From: Streptomyces cellostaticus
GTDB lineage: Bacteria > Actinomycetota > Actinomycetes > Streptomycetales > Streptomycetaceae
Length of the DNA stretch: 64,000 nt
Reading direction: 5' to 3'
NCBI RefSeq assembly: GCF_001513965.1
Contig: NZ_KQ948027.1
Span: forward strand, 110,523-174,522
Position numbers and translations under genes: made by a program. The notes under the pieces were generated by a model. That model was not told where the DNA came from. It saw only the letters and a list, made by a program, of their open reading frames with translations, and made no database searches. Below, piece by piece: positions 54,257 to 63,218 of the stretch (position 1 is its first letter; the number at the start of each line of letters is the position of its first letter).

Positions 54257-55425
54257 GCGAGGTCTCCTTCGGTGAGCGGAAGAGCGGCGCGTACGGCCCA
54301 CCGGGGGCCCTCGGGTCCGGCCCGGAAGCTGCCGCCGAGCAGCGCGGCCCGCTCCCGCATCCCGGCGAGACCGGAGCCGGAGCCGGGGGCGCGGGGGGTG
54401 TCGCCGGGCCGGTAGGGGCTGGTCACCCGCACCAGCAGGGTGTCGTCCTGCCGGCGCAGGACGACCTGGACGCGCCCCTTCGCCGCGTGCTTGAGGGCGT
54501 TGGTCAGCGACTCCTGCACGATCCGGTAGGCGGCCAGTTCGACCGGCGCGGGGACCCCGTCGTGCACGGCGTCGAGGCTGACGTCCAGGCCGTTGGCGCG
54601 GGCGCCCGCGACCAGGGCGCCGAGGCCGTCCAGGGTCGGGGTGGCGGACGGTTCGAGGTCACCGGTGCGCTCCCGCAGGATCCCGATCAGCCGCCGCATC
54701 TCGGCCAGCCCTTCGACGCTGTTCTCCCGGATGACCGCCAGGGCGTCCTTGGAGGTCTTCGGGTCGTCCAGGGACAGCGCGGCCGTGGAGTGGATGGCGA
54801 TCGCCGACAGGTGGTTGGCGACCATGTCGTGCAACTCCCGGGCCATCCGGACCCGTTCGGCCGTGACCGCCTGCGTGCGGTCCATCTCGGCCAGCAGCGC
54901 GGTCTGTTCGGCGCGCAGCCGGGCGGCCTCGGCCGCGTCCCGGTGGTTGCGGACCACCCAGCCCGTGGAGGCGGGCGCGAACGCCACCACCCCGACACCC
55001 ACGCCGATCAGCAGGCCCTGCGGATCGCGCCAGAGCGCGGCGGGTACGACTCCGCCGACGACCGTCAGCATCCCGGTGAGCCAGAAGATACGGCGGGCGG
55101 AGACCGGGGTGCCGTACAGGACGGCCGCGTACACCAGGTCGGTGTACAGCACGATGGTGACGATGCTGCCGAGGGTCACCGTGTCCAGGGTCAGCGCGAC
55201 GGTGCCGGCCAGCAGAGCGATGCGGGGCCGGATGCGGCGCAGCGGCTCGCAGGCGGCGGTCACCGCCAGCGGCACCAGCGGGCCCCAGGCCGCGGGCCAC
55301 AGCACCAGGCTGTCCGTGGCCAGGCGGGGGCGGATGCCGAGCGCCCACAGCAGCACCCCGCCGAGCAGTCCGCCCACGGCGATGCGCAGGTCGTCGCGGT
55401 GCGGGCGGGGGAGTGCGCGGGCCAT
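54253..55425 (-). CDS. Sensor histidine kinase (NarL-partner, HisKA_3 class)
   Basis: A protein of 390 residues from the ATG at 55425. Membrane helices fill about 15-150 without a large external loop, suggesting sensing within the membrane. The dimerisation helix carries the phospho-His in MARELHDMVANHLSAI (about 198). The HATPase_c domain is at about 290-385 (ESLTNALKHA, then GSGLAGMRERAALLGG). It phosphorylates the adjacent regulator. Orphan signal; envelope stress or antibiotics are common for this class but not shown. Confidence 0.93.
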   Translation of the reverse strand: MARALPRPHRDDLRIAVGGLLGGVLLWALGIRPRLATDSLVLWPAAWGPLVPLAVTAACEPLRRIRPRIALLAGTVALTLDTVTLGSIVTIVLYTDLVYAAVLYGTPVSARRIFWLTGMLTVVGGVVPAALWRDPQGLLIGVGVGVVAFAPASTGWVVRNHRDAAEAARLRAEQTALLAEMDRTQAVTAERVRMARELHDMVANHLSAIAIHSTAALSLDDPKTSKDALAVIRENSVEGLAEMRRLIGILRERTGDLEPSATPTLDGLGALVAGARANGLDVSLDAVHDGVPAPVELAAYRIVQESLTNALKHAAKGRVQVVLRRQDDTLLVRVTSPYRPGDTPRAPGSGSGLAGMRERAALLGGSFRAGPEGPRWAVRAALPLTEGDLA

Positions 55426-55575
55426 GACCCCATCCAACACGGCCCGCGGCCCGTCCGCGTGCTTCCCGGGAACGGTCCCGAACTGCATCTTTCGCTTACG
55501 GCGAGGTCCCCCACGGCGACGACGAAAGCGGCGGGCCCGGCTGCCAGCCTGGAAGTGACCGGAAGGGAGTGAGCC

Positions 55576-56118
55576 GTGGTCGTCGGGTTGATCATCGCCT
55601 GTGAGGTGGCGTTCTGGGTGCTGCTGGCCGCGGGGCTGGCCTTCCGGTACGCGTTCCGGATGCCCCGCGTGGGCCTCGCCCTGCTGCTGTGCGAGCCGCT
55701 GCTGGAGGTCGTGCTGTTCGCCGTGACCGCGATCGACCTCAAGAACGGCGCGGAACCCGGCTGGCGGCACGGCCTGGCCGCGGTCTACATCGGCTTCACC
55801 GTCGGCCTCGGTCACTCCACGATCCGGTGGGCCGACGCCCGCGTCGCCCACCGTTTCGCCGGCGGCCCGCCGCCCGTGCAGCCCCCGAAGTACGGCACGG
55901 CCCGCGCCGTCCACGAGTGGAAGGTCGCGGGCCGCTGGATCCTGGCCGCGCTCGTCGCCATGGCCCTGTTGCAGGGTGCGGTCTGGTACGTCGGGGGCGA
56001 CGGCGAGACCGGCTCGCTGCGGGCGTGGCAGCTGCGCATGGTGTGGGTGATCGGCATCAACGTGCTGATCGCCGCCAGCTACACCGTGTTCCCCAAGGTC
56101 TCCGAGCAGGAGCGCTAA
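55576..56118 (+). CDS. Integral membrane protein, unknown
   Basis: A protein of 180 residues from a GTG with GAAGGGAGTG upstream. Five hydrophobic helices are visible (about 3-24, 30-50, 62-80, 116-137, 152-170) with a cytoplasmic loop rich in Pro (about 92-112). It is divergent from the kinase gene and overlaps the end of the adenosyltransferase gene by 4 bp. I do not recognise a family; conserved positions cannot be judged from one sequence. Confidence 0.7.
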   Translation: MVVGLIIACEVAFWVLLAAGLAFRYAFRMPRVGLALLLCEPLLEVVLFAVTAIDLKNGAEPGWRHGLAAVYIGFTVGLGHSTIRWADARVAHRFAGGPPPVQPPKYGTARAVHEWKVAGRWILAALVAMALLQGAVWYVGGDGETGSLRAWQLRMVWVIGINVLIAASYTVFPKVSEQER

Positions 56119-56687
56119 CGCTCCCCGCCCGGCACCCACAGCACGTCCCCGGTCTCCTTGTTGGCGGTCCTGGCCAGGATGAACAGCAGGTCGGAGAGCC
56201 GGTTGAGGTAGGTGGCGGTGAGCGGGTTCATGTGGTCGCCGTGTGCCTCCAGGGCCGCCCAGGTGGAGCGCTCGGCCCGGCGGACGACCGTGCACGCCTG
56301 GTGCAGCAGGGCCGCGCCGGGCGTGCCGCCGGGGAGGATGAAGGAGCGCAGCTTCTCCAGTTGCTCGTTGAAGCGGTCGCAGTCCGCCTCCAGCCGGTCG
56401 ACGTAGAACTGCTCGACCCTGAGCGGCGGGAACTCCGGGTTCTCGACCACCGGCGTCGACAGGTCCGCGCCCACGTCGAACAGGTCGTTCTGGACCCGGG
56501 TGAGGACCGTGACGACCTCCGCGTCCAGACCGCCCAGCGCGATTGCGGTGCCGATCACCGCGTTGGCCTCGTTGGCGTCGGCGTACGCCGAGATCCTGAG
56601 GTCGGTCTTGGCGACCCGGCTCATGTCGCCGAGGGCGGTGGAGCCCTTGTCGCCGGTCCTGGTGTAGATGCGCGTCAGATTGACCAT
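56115..56687 (-). CDS. Cob(I)alamin adenosyltransferase, PduO type
   Basis: A protein of 190 residues. It transfers adenosyl from ATP to cob(I)alamin, making adenosylcobalamin. The PduO N-terminal ATP motif TRTGDKGSTALGDMSRV is at about 9-25, followed by DANEANAVIG, and late motifs RRAERSTW and NRLSDLLFILAR. It forms a trimeric five-helix bundle. No cobalamin biosynthesis genes are adjacent. The start is 14 bp from the stop of the ABC permease gene upstream, so they may be co-transcribed. Confidence 0.94.
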   Translation of the reverse strand: MVNLTRIYTRTGDKGSTALGDMSRVAKTDLRISAYADANEANAVIGTAIALGGLDAEVVTVLTRVQNDLFDVGADLSTPVVENPEFPPLRVEQFYVDRLEADCDRFNEQLEKLRSFILPGGTPGAALLHQACTVVRRAERSTWAALEAHGDHMNPLTATYLNRLSDLLFILARTANKETGDVLWVPGGER

Positions 56688-56700
56688 ACGGCCAGCGTAG

Positions 56701-57450
56701 TTACGCTCCCGCCGTCCGGAACACGCGTGTGCCCACTGTCACGGTGAGTCCCGTGAAGCCGACGGCGACGAGAACGCCGTACAGCATGTGCGCGCTCGTG
56801 TACTGGCCGACGTACGCATCGCGCACCGCGTCCACCAGATAGCGGAACGGGACGAAGTGCGAGAGCACGTCCAGCCAGCCGGGTGCGAGGGACATCGGGA
56901 GCATCAGGCCGGACAGCAGCATCGACGGCATCGACACCGCGTTGATCAGCGGGCCGAACTCCTGCGGCGTGCGGACCTTCATCGCGATCGCGTACGACAG
57001 CGAGGCCAGCGAGAGGGTGAGCAGGGCGACGAACACGAACCCGATGAGGATGCCGGGCAGGGGCGCGCGCAGCCCCATCACCACCGCCGAGAGCACCAGC
57101 AGCACCGCCTGGAAGACGAAGACCGTGGCGTCCCGCAGCACCCGGCCCAGGAGCAGGGCGAGGCGGCTGACGGGGGTGACGCGCATCCGTTCCACCACCC
57201 CCTGGGCGTTCTCCATGATGACGGTGAAGCCCGCGAACAAGGCGCCGAAAAGGCCGAGTTGGAGCAGTAGTCCGGGGACGAGCACCTGCCACGAGCTGCC
57301 CTGCTCGCCGAGGGGCAGGCCGGTGAGCAGCGGGCCGAAGAAGAGGAGATACAGGAGCGGGGTCAGTACGCCGAAGAGCAGGGCGAAGCGGGAGCGCAGG
57401 GACTGACGGAGGTAGCGGCCGTAGACGAGGGCCGTGTCGTGAAGCAGCAT
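56701..57450 (-). CDS. ABC-2 type transporter permease (DrrB-like)
   Basis: A protein of 249 residues with six membrane helices, starting MLLHDTALVYGRYLRQSLRS. The ABC2 signature region LLSGLMLPMSLAPGWLDVLSHFVPF (about 184-208) is clear as a pattern around SGLMLPMSLAP. With the ATPase gene upstream it makes a half-size drug or lipid exporter of the DrrAB/NodJ class. It starts 10 bp after the ATPase stop in the same operon. Confidence 0.92.
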   Translation of the reverse strand: MLLHDTALVYGRYLRQSLRSRFALLFGVLTPLLYLLFFGPLLTGLPLGEQGSSWQVLVPGLLLQLGLFGALFAGFTVIMENAQGVVERMRVTPVSRLALLLGRVLRDATVFVFQAVLLVLSAVVMGLRAPLPGILIGFVFVALLTLSLASLSYAIAMKVRTPQEFGPLINAVSMPSMLLSGLMLPMSLAPGWLDVLSHFVPFRYLVDAVRDAYVGQYTSAHMLYGVLVAVGFTGLTVTVGTRVFRTAGA

Positions 57451-57460
57451 GCGGGCGGTC

Positions 57461-58246
57461 CTATACGGCGACGGGGGCGGGGTCGGCCGCGGCGGGACCG
57501 CGGCCGGTGATGGCGAGGAACGTGTCCTGGAGCGTCGCGTCGATCGAGCCGCCGTGCGCCAGCTTGAGCGCGCTCGGCGTGCCCTCCGCCGCGACCACGC
57601 CCTTGTCGACGATCACCAGGCGGTCGGCGAGGGCGTCGGCCTCGTCCAGGTAGTGGGTGGTCAGGAAGACCGTCGTGCCGTACTCGTCGCGCAGCCTGCG
57701 GACCAGGTCCCACAGGTCGGCGCGGCTGCCCGGGTCCAGGCCGGTCGTCGGCTCGTCCAGGAACAGCACCTTCGGGCGGTGGGTGAGCGCCATCGCGATG
57801 TCCAGGCGGCGGCGCTGGCCGCCGGAGAGGGCGGCCGTCTTCCGGTCGAGCAGCTCGGTGAGGCCGAGGTCGCGGGCGAGTTCCGCGGTGCGCCGGACGG
57901 CCCCGGCCTTCGGCAGGCGGTACATCCGGCCCTGGGTGACCAGCTCCTCCCGGACGGTGATCTGCGGGTCCACCCCGCCGGACTGGGCCACATAGCCGCA
58001 GGCCCGGCGCACGGCGGCCGGGTCGGCCGCCAGGTCGTGACCGGCGACGGTGGCCGCGCCGCCGGTGGGCTTCAGCAGGGTGGTGAGCATCCGCAGGGTG
58101 GTCGTCTTGCCGGCGCCGTTGGGGCCGAGGAAGCCGAGAATCTCGCCCTCGCGGACGGTGAGGTCGATGCCGCGCACGGCCTCGACGGGGCCGTGTCTGG
58201 TCTGGAAAGTGCGGGCCAGTCCGGCCGCGCTGATGACTGCTGCCAT
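57461..58246 (-). CDS. ABC transporter ATPase (DrrA-like)
   Basis: A protein of 261 residues; the ATG at 58246 is preferred, with a GTG at 58252 possible. Walker A GPNGAGKTT is at about 41-49, the signature LSGGQRRRLDIA at about 139-150, Walker B VLFLDEPTTGLD after it, and the switch His in LTTHYLDEAD. The extra C-terminal region (about 220-261) is typical of DrrA-like exporters. It powers the adjacent permease. Divergent TetR gene and a shared operator lie upstream. Confidence 0.95.
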   Translation of the reverse strand: MAAVISAAGLARTFQTRHGPVEAVRGIDLTVREGEILGFLGPNGAGKTTTLRMLTTLLKPTGGAATVAGHDLAADPAAVRRACGYVAQSGGVDPQITVREELVTQGRMYRLPKAGAVRRTAELARDLGLTELLDRKTAALSGGQRRRLDIAMALTHRPKVLFLDEPTTGLDPGSRADLWDLVRRLRDEYGTTVFLTTHYLDEADALADRLVIVDKGVVAAEGTPSALKLAHGGSIDATLQDTFLAITGRGPAAADPAPVAV

Positions 58247-58266
58247 GCCCACAGAAAAACAGAGAC

Positions 58267-58299
58267 GCTGAAATTTTGCAATGACACCAAGTTTTCAGC
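58267..58299. promoter_or_regulatory. Inverted repeat in the TetR-ABC divergent promoter, candidate operator
   Basis: GCTGAAATTTTG and CAAGTTTTCAGC form 12-nt arms (10 of 12 complementary) around a 9-nt centre. It lies in the 79-bp gap between the divergent ABC and TetR genes, in AT-rich DNA, the usual place for a TetR autoregulatory operator. Confidence 0.7.
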
Positions 58300-58325
58300 A
58301 GGCCCAGCGAAGTTAGGATGCGGGC

Positions 58326-58967
58326 ATGGCTGAGGGGCTCAGGGAGCGGAAGAAGCGGCAGACCAGGCAGTACATCTCGGACGTCGCCACGGGGCTGTTC
58401 CTCGAACGCGGCTTCGACGCGGTGACGGTCGCGGAGATCGCGGAGGCGGCGAACGTCTCGGTCAACACCGTCTACAACTACTTCCCCGCCAAGGAGGACC
58501 TCTTCTTCGACCGGTCCGCCGGCGTGGTCGACCGGCTCGCCCGCTGGGTGCGCGGGCGCAGCACGGGCGAGTCCGCCGCCGTGGCCGTCCTGCGCGAGCT
58601 GCGCGAAGAGGTCGAGGCGGTCTCGCCCCGGGTCGGCCTGTTCCCCGGGTACGCGAGCTTCATGCGGGTCATCGAGGAGGCCCCCGCGCTGCGCTCCCGG
58701 CTGTGGGCCGTCGCCCAGGAAGTGCAGGCCGGCCTGGAACAGGCCCTGCGCGAGGAGACCGGCGCGGCGGACGACGACGAGCTGCCGAACCTGATGGCCG
58801 GTCAGATCGGCTGGGCGCACAGTACGGTCATGGCGGTCATCGGGCGCGAGATGGTCAAGGGGCGCGAACCGCGCGAAGTATCACGAGAGGTACTCGTCCT
58901 GCTGGACGACATCGAGGACGTGTTGAGCGAAAAGGTCCTCAACTACGCCGTCCGTGGCGCGTCCTGA
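58326..58967 (+). CDS. TetR-family transcriptional repressor
   Basis: A protein of 213 residues. The N-terminal HTH lies at about 10-55 (RKKRQTRQYISDVATGLFLE, then VAEIAEAANVSVNTVYNYF). The all-helical remainder binds ligand. Divergent transcription from an exporter operon with a shared palindromic site indicates ligand-relieved repression of the ABC transporter. Inducer unknown. Confidence 0.94.
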   Translation: MAEGLRERKKRQTRQYISDVATGLFLERGFDAVTVAEIAEAANVSVNTVYNYFPAKEDLFFDRSAGVVDRLARWVRGRSTGESAAVAVLRELREEVEAVSPRVGLFPGYASFMRVIEEAPALRSRLWAVAQEVQAGLEQALREETGAADDDELPNLMAGQIGWAHSTVMAVIGREMVKGREPREVSREVLVLLDDIEDVLSEKVLNYAVRGAS

Positions 58968-59089
58968 CCCCTGCCGGTGTGATGTCCGTCAATTGAGACG
59001 TGACGCGCGTTACTTACCGGTCACACAGCGGCTCCGGAGCGCTATGGTCCGCCGAAGAGGCAGACGTCAACAGCGTTCAGGGAGTCGGA

Positions 59090-59938
59090 GTGGCAGGGAA
59101 GCTCGCCGTCATCGGGGCCGGTCTCATGGGATCCGGTATCGCCCAGGTCGCCGCACAGGCGGGCTGGGACGTCGTTCTGCGCGACGTCACCGACGAGGCT
59201 CTGAAGCGTGGCACCGACGGCATCAAGAGCTCGTACGACAAGTTCGTCAGCAAGGGCAAGCTGGAGGCGCACGCCGCCGAAGCCGCCCTCGGCCGCATCA
59301 CCGCCACCACCGACCTGGACGCGGCCGCCGACGCCGACATCGTCGTGGAGGCCGTCTTCGAGAAGCTGGAGGTCAAGCACGAGATCTTCCGCGCGCTCGA
59401 CAAGATCGTGCGCCCGGACACCGTGCTCGCCTCCAACACCTCCGCCATCCCGATCACCAAGATCGCGGCGGCCACCGAGCGCCCCGAGCGGGTCGTCGGT
59501 GTGCACTTCTTCTCGCCGGTGCCGATGATGCAGCTGGTCGAGCTCGTCCGCGGCTACAAGACCAGCGACGAAACCCTCGCCACCGCACGGGAGTTCGCCG
59601 AGTCCGTCGGCAAGACCTGCATCGTCGTCAACCGCGACGTGGCCGGCTTCGTCACGACCCGTCTCATCTCGGCCCTGGTGGTCGAGGCGACCAAGCTGTA
59701 CGAGTCCGGCGTCGCCACGGCCGAGGACATCGACCTCGCCTGCAAGCTGGGCTTCGGCCACGCCATGGGCCCGCTGGCCACCGCGGACCTGACCGGCGTG
59801 GACATCCTGCTGCACGCCACCGGCAACATCTACACCGAGTCCCAGGACGAGAAGTTCGCCCCGCCGGAGCTGATGCGCCGGATGGTGGATGCCGGTGACA
59901 TCGGGCGCAAGAGCGGGCAGGGCTTCTACAAGTACTGA
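59090..59938 (+). CDS. 3-hydroxybutyryl-CoA dehydrogenase
   Basis: A protein of 282 residues; the GTG at 59090 is 6 nt from AGGGAG and gives the family length. It oxidises or reduces (S)-3-hydroxyacyl-CoA with NAD(P). The Rossmann motif GAGLMGSGIAQ is at about 8-18, followed by the catalytic His in VGVHFFSPVP (about 139) and FVTTRLISALVVEA. The C-terminal GPLATADLTGVD domain is complete. Relatives feed butyryl-CoA and crotonyl-CoA to primary and polyketide metabolism. Confidence 0.95.
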   Translation: MAGKLAVIGAGLMGSGIAQVAAQAGWDVVLRDVTDEALKRGTDGIKSSYDKFVSKGKLEAHAAEAALGRITATTDLDAAADADIVVEAVFEKLEVKHEIFRALDKIVRPDTVLASNTSAIPITKIAAATERPERVVGVHFFSPVPMMQLVELVRGYKTSDETLATAREFAESVGKTCIVVNRDVAGFVTTRLISALVVEATKLYESGVATAEDIDLACKLGFGHAMGPLATADLTGVDILLHATGNIYTESQDEKFAPPELMRRMVDAGDIGRKSGQGFYKY

Positions 59939-60098
59939 TCCGTTACTGATCCGTCCACGAGCGGAGACACCCCGGGACACTCCCCGGGGTGAATTCGGTA
60001 TCGGTTCGCTTACAAACAGCAACCGCACTGCCGCCCAGGCAGTCAGACGTTGCACAGCACCGTCACGGAGTACGCCACCGCACTCAACGGGAGCGCAT

Positions 60099-60422
60099 AT
60101 GTACATCAGGGGCGACCACGCCGAGCTGGTCGTCGGGGGCCGCCTCGATGTCCGCAGCGCGGCGGACGCCCGTACGGCCCTGCACTCGGCGGTCGACGAC
60201 GGGGTCGGCGACCTGGTGCTCGACCTGTCCGAACTGGACTCCTGGGACGCCACCGGACTCGGGGTGATCATGGGAGCCCACCGGCGGGCCGGACGCTGCG
60301 GTCGCCGCCTGGTGCTGCGCTGCGTCCCGCCGCAGATGCAGCGCCTGCTGGTGGCCACCCGGCTGCACCGCATCCTCGCCATCGAGGGCGGCATCGGGGT
60401 GGACTCGCTGCCCCGCGTGTGA
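60099..60422 (+). CDS. STAS-domain protein, anti-sigma factor antagonist-like
   Basis: A protein of 107 residues forming one STAS domain. The phospho-acceptor region reads DSWDATGLGVIMGAHRRAG; the position usually Ser in SpoIIAA is Thr here, which is common in Streptomyces. N-terminal strands VVGGRLDVRSAADAR and the late helix are intact. Such proteins release sigma factors from anti-sigma kinases. No kinase or sigma gene is adjacent. The ATG at 60099 follows GGGAGC. Confidence 0.88.
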   Translation: MYIRGDHAELVVGGRLDVRSAADARTALHSAVDDGVGDLVLDLSELDSWDATGLGVIMGAHRRAGRCGRRLVLRCVPPQMQRLLVATRLHRILAIEGGIGVDSLPRV

Positions 60423-60563
60423 GGCGACGGCCGGGTGTGCACCGGGCGACGGGTGAGACCCGGACGCAGCCGCCGAACCGTACCTCGGGGGCAATCCTCA
60501 CCGGACTGTGACGTCTCGGACCGCCCGGCACCCCGCCCTGTCGTAGATACTGTGCAAAGGTTT

Positions 60564-60604
60564 AGGGTTCGGTCGCCCGCTGCCTCATGAACCCTCGAGC
60601 GGGC
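60564..60604 (+). other. Possible H-type pseudoknot in the leader of the P-loop gene
   Basis: Two 7-bp helices interleave: AGGGTTC (60564-60570) with GAACCCT (60589-60595), and GCCCGCT (60575-60581) with AGCGGGC (60598-60604). The order A-B-A'-B' is a pseudoknot topology. It lies 88 nt upstream of the chosen start at 60692. Confidence 0.4.
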
Positions 60605-60691
60605 CCGGACCAGAAGCGACAGCGCGGTGTGCAGCAGGCCGGGAGGGGCCGGTATTTAAGGGCACACGACGCTTTTGGGGGGCTTGGACCT

Positions 60692-63148
60692 ATGGACCCG
60701 ATCACTCCGGGACCCGAGGAGCACGGCCAGGCTCAGAGCCGCCGCCCGCCCCGGGAATCCCTCACCTCCGACTTCCAGAGCGCACCCGCGCTCGCGCGGA
60801 CGGCGCAGCTCGTCTCCGGCGACTTCCTGCTGACCGTCAACCCGGTCGACGGCAGCGAGATAGAACCCTGCCCGCCGCACGAACGGCCGGGGCGGCCCCG
60901 CAAGCGCACCGTCGCCGAGCGCGCCGAGACCGAGCGCGCCGCCCGGCCGCCCGTACCGCCCGGCCCGGCGCAGCCGACGCCCGCCCTCCTCGAACGCCAG
61001 GACGAGCGCGAACGCCTGGTCCGCCTCCTCGCCCGCGGCCGCTCCGTGCGGCTCACCGGCCCCGGCGGCTCCGGCCGCACCGCCCTGCTCGACCTCGTCG
61101 CCGAGGACTGCTTCGACCTCGCCCCCGACGGCGTGGTCCGGCTCACCGGCTTCCGCCGCACGGCCGACGACCTCCTCCACGACCTCTTCCACGCCGTCTA
61201 CGAGGCCCCCCTGTACCGGCCCGAACGGGACCAACTGCTCGAACTGGTCCGTGAGATCGGTGCGGTCGTGGTCGTGGACGACCTGGAGCTCGGCGGCGCC
61301 GCCCTGGACGAACTGCTCGACGCCACCCCCGAGTGCGCCTTCCTGCTCGGCACCACCCCGGACGTCCCCGCGCCCTCCGCCGACTGCGAGGTCGAGGAGG
61401 TCTTCCTCACCGGCCTCGACCGCGCGGCCGGCGTGGAGATCCTGGAGCGGGCCGTCGGCCGTGTCCTCACCGAGGAGGAGGCCAACTGGGCGGGCGACCT
61501 GTGGTTCGAGTCCGAGGGGCTGCCCCTGCGGTTCGTGCAGGCCGGCGCCCTGCTCCGGCAGCGCGACCAGCTGCGGGCCAGCACCGGGGCGGTGGACGAG
61601 TACGGCGTCTTCGAGGACGTACGCCCGCCCGTCGAGGAGCCCCTGGACCCGGCGGAGCCGGAGGACGTTCCGCTGCCCTCCCTCGGGGAGGCGGCCGCGC
61701 CCGCGCCGCTGCTGGCCTCCCGGCTCAGCTCCTCGGCCCGCGCGACGCTGCGCTTCGCGGTCGCCCTCGGCGGCGAGGTGCCGCACCAGGCACATCTGCC
61801 CGCGCTGGTCGGCGACACCCACGCGGATGCCGCGCTCGGCGAACTCGCGGGCTGCGGACTGGTCTCCCCGGTCGGCTGCCGCTACCGCCTCGCGTCCGGC
61901 GTGCCGGCCCAGCTGGAGGCCGCCGGCTACGACGCCGACGCCCCCGCCGAGGCCCTCACCGCCGCCGAGCACTACGCCTGGTGGGCCGGCCACCCCTCGG
62001 TCGCCCCCGAGCGGGTGTGCGCCGAGGCCGACGCGGTCCTCGCCGCGCTCGCGGTGGTGGTGCCGGCCACGACACCACCCGTCGAGGGCGAGGAGAGCTG
62101 TGCCGTACGGCTCGCCCGCACGGCCGCGCCCGCCTTCGCCGCCGGGCTGCACTGGAGCGCCTGGGAGCGCGCGCTGCGCTCCGGCGCGGAAGCCTCCCGG
62201 CTGTCCGGCGAGGTCTCCGAACAAGCCTACTTCCACCACGAGTTGGGCATCCTCGCGCTCTGCGGCGGCCGGCTCGACCGGGCCCGTGCCGAGCTGGAGG
62301 CGTCGGGCGGCCTGCGCGGGGCGCTCGCCGACAAGCGGGGCACCGTCGCCGGACGCCGCGCCCTGGCGCTGGTCGCCGACCTCTCGGGCGATGTGCCCGG
62401 ACCGATGGCGGGCGAGGAGATGCCGGACGCCCGCCAGGAGGAGTCGGCGCCGCCGTTCGGCGGGGTGCCGGCGCCCTATCCGCCGCTGTACGGCACCGCC
62501 GACGACACCCTGGTCACCCACCAGCCACCGGCCGCCAAGCCGCTGGGCGGCATCCGCCGCCTGGCCCGCCGCAACATGGTCGCGGCCGGCTCCGGGGCCC
62601 TGCTCGCCGCCGTCCTCGGCACGGTCGTCACCCTCGGCATGACGTCCAACGAGAACGCGGACAAGAACCCGGCCGGCAAGGTCGACGTCAATCCGTCCGC
62701 CAGCCAGGGCCTGAACGACGGCAGCCTGGGCGCGGACCCGAAGAACGACAACGGCTCGCCCGGCCGCACCGGCACACCCGCAGGCACCCCGACGGACCCG
62801 GGCCCCGACGGCACGTACGGCACGACGGACGACCCGACGCCGTCGGCGGCGACGCCTTCGGCGAGCCCGAGCGGCACGAAGGGCACGGGCGGCGGGGGTA
62901 CGACTCCGACACCGTCGAGGTCCCAGACGACGAGGCCGGGCGGCTCACCGTCCCCGAGCAAGTCGAGCCCGTCCAGCCCCCCGTCCCACTCATCCTCACC
63001 CTCATCCTCGCCCTCGGTCACCCCCACGCCGACCCCGAGCCAGCCGGGAACCACCACTCCGTCCACCACCGACACGGCCAGCGGCCCGGCGGCGTCGAGC
63101 AGCTCGGCCGGCACATCGAAGAGCGGCAGCCCGGGTTCCGCGATCTGA
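60692..63148 (+). CDS. P-loop (AAA/STAND-like) protein with membrane anchor and Ser/Thr/Pro-rich outer tail
   Basis: A protein of 818 residues from the ATG at 60692. A polar N-terminus (about 1-100) precedes a P-loop domain with Walker A LTGPGGSGRTALL (about 121-133) and a Walker B-like VVVVDDLEL. A winged-helix-like and helical region follows to about 590, the layout of regulatory STAND ATPases. One membrane helix (about 632-652) leads to about 165 residues of Ser, Thr, Pro and Gly outside the cell. It resembles LuxR-type or NB-ARC signalling proteins but has no HTH. It could relay cytoplasmic nucleotide state to the wall. Confidence 0.75.
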   Translation: MDPITPGPEEHGQAQSRRPPRESLTSDFQSAPALARTAQLVSGDFLLTVNPVDGSEIEPCPPHERPGRPRKRTVAERAETERAARPPVPPGPAQPTPALLERQDERERLVRLLARGRSVRLTGPGGSGRTALLDLVAEDCFDLAPDGVVRLTGFRRTADDLLHDLFHAVYEAPLYRPERDQLLELVREIGAVVVVDDLELGGAALDELLDATPECAFLLGTTPDVPAPSADCEVEEVFLTGLDRAAGVEILERAVGRVLTEEEANWAGDLWFESEGLPLRFVQAGALLRQRDQLRASTGAVDEYGVFEDVRPPVEEPLDPAEPEDVPLPSLGEAAAPAPLLASRLSSSARATLRFAVALGGEVPHQAHLPALVGDTHADAALGELAGCGLVSPVGCRYRLASGVPAQLEAAGYDADAPAEALTAAEHYAWWAGHPSVAPERVCAEADAVLAALAVVVPATTPPVEGEESCAVRLARTAAPAFAAGLHWSAWERALRSGAEASRLSGEVSEQAYFHHELGILALCGGRLDRARAELEASGGLRGALADKRGTVAGRRALALVADLSGDVPGPMAGEEMPDARQEESAPPFGGVPAPYPPLYGTADDTLVTHQPPAAKPLGGIRRLARRNMVAAGSGALLAAVLGTVVTLGMTSNENADKNPAGKVDVNPSASQGLNDGSLGADPKNDNGSPGRTGTPAGTPTDPGPDGTYGTTDDPTPSAATPSASPSGTKGTGGGGTTPTPSRSQTTRPGGSPSPSKSSPSSPPSHSSSPSSSPSVTPTPTPSQPGTTTPSTTDTASGPAASSSSAGTSKSGSPGSAI

Positions 63149-63167
63149 CCTCTTCCGCTCACAGCAA

Positions 63168-63197
63168 GAGGGCGGGTCCTCTCCCGGGCCCGCCCTC
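63168..63197. terminator. Bidirectional terminator between convergent genes
   Basis: GAGGGCGGG and CCCGCCCTC form a 9-bp stem around a 12-nt loop between the P-loop gene and nucS. Confidence 0.65.
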
Positions 63198-63218
63198 ACG
63201 CTCGTGCAGGGAAGCTGT

